Origin: Nitrosarchaeum sp.
GTDB lineage: Archaea > Thermoproteota > Nitrososphaeria > Nitrososphaerales > Nitrosopumilaceae
Length of the DNA stretch: 13,700 bases
Direction of reading: 5' to 3'
Assembly (NCBI GenBank): GCA_016234975.1
Contig: JACRND010000105.1
Span: 1-13,700, forward strand
A program made the position numbers and the translations under genes. Below the pieces are notes generated by a model. It was not told the origin of the DNA, did not search any database, and saw nothing but the letters and a program-made list of their open reading frames with translations. Shown here in pieces: positions 5,365-10,217 of this stretch (within the stretch, counting starts at the first letter, position 1; each line of letters opens with the position of its first letter).

Positions 5365-6642
5365 ATGGTTCTAGAATTACAAAAGCCACGTCCAATTTGG
5401 CAAATAATGTTTTCAACACATCATACTGATGTGGGATTAATGTACCTCATAACATCTCTCATATTCTTGTTTATGGGTGGTGCATTAGCTCTTGCAATTA
5501 GAGCAGAACTGTTCTTACCCGGATCACAAATCATTGCAGACTCGATGACATTTAACAGAATGTTTACTGTACATGGAACAACACTCATCTTCTTGTTCTT
5601 GTTACCATTTGCATCTGCAGTTGGTAACTACTTTGTACCAATTATGGTAAGATACAAAGACATGGCATATCCAAAATTAAACGCAATAGCATTTTGGATG
5701 ATTCCTCCAGCCGCTGCACTAATTTGGTTGGGATTTGCTGACTTTACTTGGTATGCAAATCCACCATATTCTATTATCAGTGCACCAGGTCCAGCAGCAG
5801 ACATGTGGATATTTGGACTAAAGATTTTAGGAATCTCATCAGTACTTGGCGCTATCAACTTTATTGTTACAATTTTAAAATGTAAACACCCAGACATGTC
5901 AATGGGTCAAATCCCATTATTAGCTTGGTCATTTTTGACATCATCATTAATTGTTCTAGTTGCAATTCCTACATTTGCAGCAGCGCTTTTTTTTTTTTTT
6001 TCTGACAGACTCGGCGTAAGTGGATTCTTCAATCCTGCAATGGGTGGTAACCCAATTGCATATGCACACTTGTTCTGGTTCACATTCCATCCTGAAGTGT
6101 ATGTACTGGTTATTCCAGCAATCGGAATGATGTATGAAATTATTCCGAGATTTTCAAGAAAACCAATCTTTAGTCACAGCTCTGGAATCTTTGCTTTTGT
6201 ATTGTTGTCCATGGTAAGTTTCTCGTCATGGGCACACCACATGTATGCTACAGGAATGTCATTTACTGAAAAAACTGTATTCATGATAGGAACCTTAGCT
6301 GCAGTACCGGCATCTGCCATGCATGTCTTTAACTTTATTGCAACAATGTGGAATGGTAGAATTAAATTCGCAACGCCAATGATGTGGGCAGTTGGAGGAA
6401 TTGCATTATTCTTCTCAGCAGGAGCGGGCGGTGTTGTAAATGCTGCAATGCCATTGGACTTCCAGACACACGACAGTTATTGGGTAGTTGGTCACTTCCA
6501 CCTATTTGTAATGGGTACAATTGCATTTGGTTCAATCGGTTTCCTTTACTACCTGTTCCCATATGTCACAGGGAGAATGTATAATGAGAGATGCCAAGAA
6601 GAGTCTATGATTATCCTCCAATCCCAGAATGGATTACTATGA
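5365..6642 (+). CDS. coxA: Cytochrome c oxidase subunit I, broken near the C-terminus (helix XI missing, frameshift)
   Basis: This is the catalytic haem-copper subunit, reducing O2 to water and pumping protons. The first 409 residues are authentic. Haem a ligands are H70 (TVHGTTLIF) and H379; the haem a3 ligand is H377 (VVGHFHLF). CuB ligands are H242 (HPEVY, with cross-linkable Y246) and H291-H292 (WAHHMYATG). The proton-pathway Glu is E244. The position of the K-pathway Lys appears to hold H320. After TGRMYNER (ending at base 6591) a normal COX I continues through helix XI into HFLG-x-x-GMPRR. Here MPRR follows immediately but in another frame, so about 80-90 bases are missing and the last 16 residues are unrelated to the family. 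A 15-T run at 5987-6001 encodes FFFF and keeps the frame. As given the gene cannot make a complete subunit, so sequence or assembly error is the first suspect. Confidence 0.88.
   Translation: MVLELQKPRPIWQIMFSTHHTDVGLMYLITSLIFLFMGGALALAIRAELFLPGSQIIADSMTFNRMFTVHGTTLIFLFLLPFASAVGNYFVPIMVRYKDMAYPKLNAIAFWMIPPAAALIWLGFADFTWYANPPYSIISAPGPAADMWIFGLKILGISSVLGAINFIVTILKCKHPDMSMGQIPLLAWSFLTSSLIVLVAIPTFAAALFFFFSDRLGVSGFFNPAMGGNPIAYAHLFWFTFHPEVYVLVIPAIGMMYEIIPRFSRKPIFSHSSGIFAFVLLSMVSFSSWAHHMYATGMSFTEKTVFMIGTLAAVPASAMHVFNFIATMWNGRIKFATPMMWAVGGIALFFSAGAGGVVNAAMPLDFQTHDSYWVVGHFHLFVMGTIAFGSIGFLYYLFPYVTGRMYNERCQEESMIILQSQNGLL
5987..6001 (+). repeat. 15-T homopolymer inside COX I
   Basis: Fifteen consecutive T bases encode most of L-F-F-F-F-S at residues 208-213. 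The length matches the family (AL + 5 residues + DR), so the count is in frame as given. Such a run is prone to slippage in replication, transcription and sequencing. Confidence 0.95.
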
Positions 6643-6809
6643 ACCAAATTGCAACAGTAGGCGCTATGATTATCGGTGTGAGCATGATAATATTTTTGAT
6701 AAACATGATTTACAGTTCTGGTAAAGGAAAGATTGCTAATACTGATGATCCATTTAATTTAGGTGGAAAATACTACTGGCCATATGAGGCAAAGAACCCA
6801 CATCACTAG
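6591..6809 (+). pseudogene. coxA: Detached C-terminal fragment of COX I (helix XII)
   Basis: This frame begins exactly at the conserved MPRRVYDYP motif that in intact COX I follows helix XI, continues PIPEWITMNQIATVGAMIIG, forms one membrane helix (residues ~15-40) and ends in a polar tail (KYYWPYEAKNPHH). It is therefore the missing end of COX I, not an independent gene. It has no Shine-Dalgarno, and the frame immediately upstream holds a stop at 6585-6587. The junction bases are GAGAG/ATGCC. The downstream cupredoxin gene starts 12 bases after its stop. A separately translated fragment joining the complex is conceivable, but it would still lack helix XI. Confidence 0.85.
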
Positions 6810-6813
6810 GAGA
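6808..6813 (+). promoter_or_regulatory. Shine-Dalgarno site for the double cupredoxin
   Basis: AGGAGA lies 8 bases before the ATG at 6822. An earlier ATG at 6817 is followed at once by a stop (ATG AAA TGA), so 6822 is the working start. Confidence 0.6.
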
Positions 6814-6821
6814 AATATGAA

Positions 6822-7784
6822 ATGAATCAACATAATCAAGAAATTTACAGAACAACATCAGCAAGAACTGGAAAAATGTTGGCAATAATACTAGGTGTTT
6901 GCATCGTTGGCGGTGTAATTTTCTTTGGCATGTGGGATTACTGGATTTCATATCAAGCTCCAGTAGTTGCTAAAATGGCAGGAGAATCCGAACATAAACT
7001 TGCACCAGGTGTAGCAACTGGTAAACACATGGATGTGACTCTGAACTTTATTGAATCACCTGATTTCAAAACATTTGCATTTAATGCATTACCTGGTGAA
7101 GAAGGACACAATCCTACAATTAATGCAAACGTTGGAGATGAAATTGTCTTTAACGTTGCAAATGGAGGAAAATCATTTCACGCATTTGGTGTAACCAAAG
7201 CAAGTGAAGGAGCTACAGGAATCATTTCAACTAGTGAAATTAAAAGTGCTTCAAATCCGCTAAAACCTGGCGAAAGTGGCACATCTGAATTTATTCCATC
7301 TGAGGAAGGAACTTACTACTACATCTGTACAGTTCCAGGACACAGAGAACAAGGTATGGTTGGAGAGATTATTGTGGGTCCGGCACAAGTAGGAGAAGCT
7401 CCAAAGGCTGCAGCCCCAACTGGAACTCATCTTGATTTTAGTGTAAATTTCATCGAATCACCTGATTTCAAAACATTTGCATTTAATGCATTACCTGGTG
7501 AAGAAGGATACAATCCAGAGTTCAAAGTAAAATCTGGTGATGAAATTACTTTTTCAGTGACAAATAATGGTAAATCATTTCATGCATTTGGAATTGTCTC
7601 GGATCCAGAAAACGTCAATAGCATACTTTGGAATTCTGCAATTGCATCTGCGTCAAACCCAATAAAACCCGGTCAAGGCGGTAGTGTTACCTTTATTGCC
7701 GGTGCACCAGGAACTTACTACTACATCTGTACAGTTCCAGGACACGCATTACAAGGAATGAAAGGTTCATTCATAGTAGAATAA
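6822..7784 (+). CDS. Membrane-anchored tandem cupredoxin (plastocyanin-like, two type 1 copper domains)
   Basis: This 320-residue protein has a cytoplasmic N-terminus, one membrane anchor (residues ~18-38) and two outer cupredoxin domains (~68-186 and ~202-320) joined by a Pro/Ala linker (QVGEAPKAAAPTGT). Both copper sites are complete: H120, C169, H174, M179 and H254, C303, H308, M313, each in the C-x4-H-x4-M pattern (ICTVPGH...GM). Lying in the oxidase operon, it is the likely electron donor to the CuA site, replacing cytochrome c (inference from context; copper electron carriers are well established in this lineage). Two DNA blocks are repeated without any change between the domains, 402 bases apart, pointing to recent exchange. 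CtaA starts two bases after its stop. Confidence 0.9.
   Translation: MNQHNQEIYRTTSARTGKMLAIILGVCIVGGVIFFGMWDYWISYQAPVVAKMAGESEHKLAPGVATGKHMDVTLNFIESPDFKTFAFNALPGEEGHNPTINANVGDEIVFNVANGGKSFHAFGVTKASEGATGIISTSEIKSASNPLKPGESGTSEFIPSEEGTYYYICTVPGHREQGMVGEIIVGPAQVGEAPKAAAPTGTHLDFSVNFIESPDFKTFAFNALPGEEGYNPEFKVKSGDEITFSVTNNGKSFHAFGIVSDPENVNSILWNSAIASASNPIKPGQGGSVTFIAGAPGTYYYICTVPGHALQGMKGSFIVE
7053..7106 (+). repeat. 54-base direct repeat, copy 1 (cupredoxin domain 1)
   Basis: This 54-base stretch, encoding ESPDFKTFAFNALPGEEG, is identical to 7455-7508 with no synonymous difference over 18 codons, although the flanking codons differ. Together with the 36-base pair at the same 402-base offset it suggests gene conversion between domains. 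Confidence 0.9.
7308..7343 (+). repeat. 36-base direct repeat, copy 1 (copper loop of domain 1)
   Basis: This 36-base stretch, encoding GTYYYICTVPGH with the copper-binding Cys and His, is identical to 7710-7745. Confidence 0.9.
7455..7508 (+). repeat. 54-base direct repeat, copy 2 (cupredoxin domain 2)
   Basis: Identical copy of 7053-7106, exactly 402 bases (134 codons) downstream and in the same frame. Confidence 0.9.
7710..7745 (+). repeat. 36-base direct repeat, copy 2 (copper loop of domain 2)
   Basis: Identical copy of 7308-7343, again 402 bases downstream, so both repeat pairs reflect one domain duplication. Confidence 0.9.
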
Positions 7785-7786
7785 TA

Positions 7787-8230
7787 TTGGCTCTAAAATA
7801 TCTCGCATTAGCATCTCTGATTATTTTGTATTCTTTGATGTTCATCGGAGGATATGTCTCCTCAGCTGGACTTGGATTGACTTGTCCTGAGTGGCCCCTT
7901 TGCCCAAATGGTGTGTTGCCTGATGAAAAATATTTCATTGAATGGACTCATCGATTAATTGCTGTAACCACTGCTACACTTGTAATTGTAACTGCAATTG
8001 TAAGTTGGCTTAACAAAAATGCCGGCAGAAAGATAAAATTCACTAGTGCTTTTGCAGCAACTCTTGTAATTACCCAGATAACTTTGGGTGCTATAGTAAT
8101 TAATCTAAAACTTCATGCTGTACTTGTTGCAATTCACTTGGGAGTTGGAATACTGTTGTTTTCAATGGTTTTACTAACTGCATTGTTTGCATTTAAAATT
8201 GCAAAAAAACCAATTGAATCTAAGATTTAA
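7787..8230 (+). CDS. ctaA: Haem A synthase, archaeal half-size CtaA/Cox15
   Basis: This 147-residue protein has four membrane helices (~4-24, 57-75, 87-107, 112-136). Family marks are GGYVSSAGLGLTCPEWPLCP with the Cys pair C33/C39 in the first outer loop, EWTHR with haem-ligand His55, QITLGAIVI, and H110 and H117 (AIHLGVG). Bacterial CtaA is a fused duplication of eight helices; archaeal forms with only four are known and may work as dimers. The enzyme oxidises the C8 methyl of haem O to make haem A for COX I, which fits its place at the end of the oxidase operon. The TTG start at 7787 lies two bases after the cupredoxin stop, so translation is probably coupled. Confidence 0.85.
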   Translation: MALKYLALASLIILYSLMFIGGYVSSAGLGLTCPEWPLCPNGVLPDEKYFIEWTHRLIAVTTATLVIVTAIVSWLNKNAGRKIKFTSAFAATLVITQITLGAIVINLKLHAVLVAIHLGVGILLFSMVLLTALFAFKIAKKPIESKI

Positions 8231-8744
8231 CTTTGAAATGTAACCTCTTTGGCAGATAAATATATGCTACAACTACTCCTAACGTAATAGCTCCTATTGT
8301 GATTGCTATGATGAAAATATATCCAAATGGACTTTGAGTACTCATGTTAAATGTATAAGTTAGAATTCCTGGTTTACCACCCATATCGTATAGATCTACT
8401 TTAACAACATGATTTCCTGGTTTTTTCCAGACATAGTCCATTTCGTAATGACCACCTTTGTGTAATTCTGGGTTTATTGCATCAACTTGTTGATCATTGT
8501 AAAAAAATCTAACACCCATTGTAAAGTGATCAACTTCATTAAAGTTACTGTCTCCAACTCTAAATAGAATCTGTGATTTTTCTCCTATCTGTGGAAATTC
8601 TGGTAACGTTGCAACCTGAACTCTGTACCCTCCAAGAAATTCTTCAGCGGAATTAAACATCGAATGTGCATATGCATTAGAAAATAAAGGAACTATGCCA
8701 AGTACTAAAACAAACATGATTACAATTGATCGCAAATTCGTCAT
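8220..8744 (-). CDS. Secreted, C-terminally anchored beta-domain protein with predicted N-terminal histidine
   Basis: This 174-residue protein has a signal peptide (residues 1-26, ending in the cleavage motif A24-Y25-A26), an outer domain of about 110 residues, and a C-terminal membrane helix (~138-162) with a basic tail (KRLHFKVKS). Cleavage would leave His27 as the first residue (HSMFNSAEEF). The outer domain is beta-rich, with FPQIGEKSQILFRV and KKPGNHVVKVDLYD strings recalling YtkA/FixH/CopC-like immunoglobulin folds, and further His at 73 (VDHF), 95 and 99 (HKGGHYE) and 112. A role in copper handling or oxidase assembly is plausible next to the oxidase operon but unproven. It overlaps the end of ctaA by 11 bases in convergent orientation. 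A TATA box at 8769-8776 supports the ATG start at 8744. Confidence 0.8.
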   Translation of the reverse strand: MTNLRSIVIMFVLVLGIVPLFSNAYAHSMFNSAEEFLGGYRVQVATLPEFPQIGEKSQILFRVGDSNFNEVDHFTMGVRFFYNDQQVDAINPELHKGGHYEMDYVWKKPGNHVVKVDLYDMGGKPGILTYTFNMSTQSPFGYIFIIAITIGAITLGVVVAYIYLPKRLHFKVKS

Positions 8745-8768
8745 TGCAAATTATGTATATCTCCGCAT

Positions 8769-8776
8769 GAATATAG
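8769..8776 (-). promoter_or_regulatory. TATA box for the secreted beta-domain protein
   Basis: Minus-strand CTATATTC is centred about 29 bases upstream of the ATG at 8744, as for a leaderless archaeal gene. Confidence 0.45.
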
Positions 8777-8810
8777 TGTTAATCAATTTACATAGGAAAA
8801 TCTTCAAAAC

Positions 8811-8819
8811 CTTTAAATC
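8811..8819 (+). promoter_or_regulatory. TATA box for the SRPBCC protein
   Basis: CTTTAAATC, preceded by purine-rich AAAAC, is centred 28 bases before the TTG start at 8843. It closely matches the oxidase-operon box and supports the TTG start. Confidence 0.6.
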
Positions 8820-8842
8820 CTTATTGGCAAGACACTGAAACG

Positions 8843-9445
8843 TTGACTATCGTAACAAAATCAATCGATATTAAAACACCTGTAGAAAGCGTATTTACTT
8901 ATTTTGCAAGACCAGAACACGTTTCTGATCAAATCAAAAATGACACCGTAGGCATGACCGTAATTCCTATGGATATCAAAGAAGGAATGGGTGTTGGAAC
9001 AACATTTAGAATAATCGGTGACTTTAACGGTAAACGACTAGAATGGGATTGTGAAACGATAGAATTTGTCAGAAATGAAAAAATTTCTGCAAAACAGAGT
9101 CAAGGTGCATTTAAGCAATGGAAAATTACCAATGAATTCAAATCATTAGGTGATAATATGACAAGAGTAACGATGTCAGTAGATTATGCAATGCAATTTG
9201 GTACATTAGGAGCAATTTTGGATAAAGCAAAATTTGAAAAATCTGCTCAAAGAGGAATGGAAACTGCACTCTACAATGTCAGAGGTCTACTTGAAGGAAA
9301 CGGTTCAATTCCAGTGTACATCACACTAGATGCATACCAAAAACTACTTGCCGAAAAGAAAAAAATGAACGATGTTCCAGTTTCAACTGCACTAACTGCA
9401 ATTCTTGAAAAATATGCTGAAATTGAAGCAAAAGCTCAAAATTAA
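8843..9445 (+). CDS. SRPBCC/START-like ligand-binding protein with a ribbon-helix-helix-like C-terminal tail
   Basis: Residues 1-150 of this 200-residue cytoplasmic protein fit the SRPBCC (polyketide cyclase/dehydrase-like) fold: a start SIDIKTPVESVFTYFARPEH, a central strand set (GTTFRIIG, RLEWDCETIEF, QWKITNEF, TRVTMSVDYAMQF) and a long C-terminal helix (LDKAKFEKSAQRGMETALYN). Such proteins hold a hydrophobic ligand in a cavity. Residues ~156-192 (IPVYITLDAYQKLLAEKKKM followed by NDVPVSTALTAILEKY) do not belong to that fold. A strand followed by two helices resembles ribbon-helix-helix DNA-binding or antitoxin domains. A ligand-responsive regulator is therefore possible (inference). The TTG start at 8843 is fixed by promoter spacing and by the family start. 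Transcription is monocistronic; a T-rich run follows. Confidence 0.75.
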   Translation: MTIVTKSIDIKTPVESVFTYFARPEHVSDQIKNDTVGMTVIPMDIKEGMGVGTTFRIIGDFNGKRLEWDCETIEFVRNEKISAKQSQGAFKQWKITNEFKSLGDNMTRVTMSVDYAMQFGTLGAILDKAKFEKSAQRGMETALYNVRGLLEGNGSIPVYITLDAYQKLLAEKKKMNDVPVSTALTAILEKYAEIEAKAQN

Positions 9446-9460
9446 ATTTTCATTTCTTTT
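9446..9460 (+). terminator. T-rich transcription stop after the SRPBCC gene
   Basis: ATTTTCATTTCTTTT directly follows the stop codon. Archaeal terminators are short T-runs without an obligatory hairpin, so this is plausible, but in AT-rich DNA it is weak evidence. Confidence 0.3.
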
Positions 9461-9504
9461 ACAATCTTAAGATTAATAACAACTCTAGGTTTTGCTATTT
9501 TTGT

Positions 9505-9578
9505 GGGTCTATGGCGCAGCCAGGTAGCGCACCGGACTCTTAATCCGGTTGTCGTGGGTCCGAATCCCACTAGACCCG
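9505..9578 (+). tRNA. trnK: tRNA-Lys(CTT)
   Basis: The cloverleaf is complete: acceptor GGGTCTA/TAGACCC with G as discriminator, D stem GCGC/GCGC with GG in the loop, anticodon stem CCGGA/TCCGG, loop CTCTTAA giving anticodon CTT (reads AAG), variable loop TTGTC, and T stem GTGGG/CCCAC. The T loop is TCCGAAT, with C instead of the near-universal T at position 55, a trait it shares with the tRNA-Arg in this window. The AT-rich stretch near 9470-9480 could be the promoter. No intron is present and CCA is not encoded. Confidence 0.93.
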
Positions 9579-9625
9579 GATTCAATCTCTTCTGGCAATC
9601 CTTCCCACCATGAATTATTTGTCAT
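9509..9625 (-). pseudogene. 38-codon frame with a protein-like start running antisense through tRNA-Lys (possible gene remnant)
   Basis: From an ATG at 9623-9625 the minus strand reads MTNNSWWEGLPEEIES and then continues into the antisense of the tRNA-Lys gene, stopping at 9509-9511. The first 16 residues look like real protein, whereas the rest (SGIRTHDNR...) is simply tRNA antisense. A TATA-like CTATAAGCT at 9651-9658 lies about 29 bases upstream, the right distance for a leaderless start. Either a short working peptide gene or the surviving 5' end of a gene cut off at the tRNA. Weakly supported. Confidence 0.3.
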
Positions 9626-9647
9626 ATTCAAAATCTTTGTTATTATG

Positions 9648-10070
9648 TTAGCTTATAGATCTTTCTAAACTTGAATTAGAAACTAAATCTTGTTTTTCCA
9701 AACTTTTTAGATCAGAGTATTTCTTTGCCAAGTCCAATAGTATGTCTACTTCAATTGGCTTTGAAATAACAGAAATTAGTCCCTGCTCTAGAGCTCTTTT
9801 ATTTTTTGGTTCAAATTCGGAGAAACCTGTCACAATCACCACTCTTGCATTTTTGTCCATTTTTATGATTTGAGAAAATGCTTCATACCCATCAAGTTTT
9901 GGTAGATCTCCGTCCATTACCACCAAGTCTGGATGCATCTGCCTGTATTTTGATACTGCTTCTTCACCATCTGTAGCCGTTTGAACATTATACATATTCA
10001 CTTGCAATATCTCTGCATACAAATCTAATAATTCCATGTCGTCTTCTACAACTAGAATTGTTTTTGTCAT
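9648..10070 (-). CDS. Single-domain response regulator (CheY-like receiver)
   Basis: This 140-residue protein is a receiver domain with every key residue: acidic pair D10-D11 (VVEDD), phospho-acceptor D53 (LVVMDGDLP), switch T81 (VIVTGFS) and K104 (VISKPIE). A polar tail of about 25 residues follows (SLEKQDLVSNSSLERSIS) and there is no DNA-binding output domain. It lies divergent to a membrane histidine kinase with 147 bases between, so the two probably form a pair in which the phosphorylated receiver acts by protein contact (inference). A minus-strand TATA box near 10097-10104 sits 30 bases before the ATG, consistent with a leaderless mRNA. Confidence 0.9.
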   Translation of the reverse strand: MTKTILVVEDDMELLDLYAEILQVNMYNVQTATDGEEAVSKYRQMHPDLVVMDGDLPKLDGYEAFSQIIKMDKNARVVIVTGFSEFEPKNKRALEQGLISVISKPIEVDILLDLAKKYSDLKSLEKQDLVSNSSLERSIS

Positions 10071-10096
10071 GCCTGAAGTATGATGATATTAAGATA

Positions 10097-10104
10097 TTAT
10101 TAAA
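10097..10104 (-). promoter_or_regulatory. TATA box for the response regulator
   Basis: Minus-strand CTTTAATA, preceded by a purine-rich GAGG, lies about 30 bases upstream of the ATG at 10070. Confidence 0.4.
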
Positions 10105-10115
10105 GCCTCAGTTTG

Positions 10116-10129
10116 TGTAATTTATTACA
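10116..10129. promoter_or_regulatory. Inverted repeat TGTAA-N4-TTACA between receiver and kinase genes
   Basis: A perfect 5-base inverted repeat with a 4-base spacer lies just upstream of the response regulator TATA box in the divergent intergenic region. The position suits an operator, but short palindromes are common in AT-rich DNA. Confidence 0.3.
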
Positions 10130-10181
10130 TATTGATAATTAACTACCATTCTATGATGATTATTAATGTTGAATTCAAAAT

Positions 10182-10192
10182 TTCATAAAAAC
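10182..10192 (+). promoter_or_regulatory. TATA box for the histidine kinase
   Basis: TTCATAAAAAC is centred about 31 bases before the ATG at 10218, which favours that start over the in-frame ATG at 10242. Confidence 0.35.
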
Positions 10193-10217
10193 ATATTACT
10201 TGTTGCTTCTCTAATCT

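Noticed and set aside
6384..6584. Alternative frames inside COX I on both strands
   Set aside because: They lie wholly within the conserved COX I sequence and read as composition shadows without motifs.
6591..6809. Independent small membrane gene downstream of COX I
   Set aside because: It starts at the conserved MPRR motif and its helix and tail match the COX I C-terminus; it has no ribosome site of its own.
7053..7745. CRISPR or satellite repeat array
   Set aside because: The identical blocks are in-frame parts of two homologous cupredoxin domains, only two copies each, with no spacer structure.
9505..9660. Integrated element or attachment site at tRNA-Lys
   Set aside because: No integrase, no repeated tRNA 3' end and no shift in base composition were found nearby.
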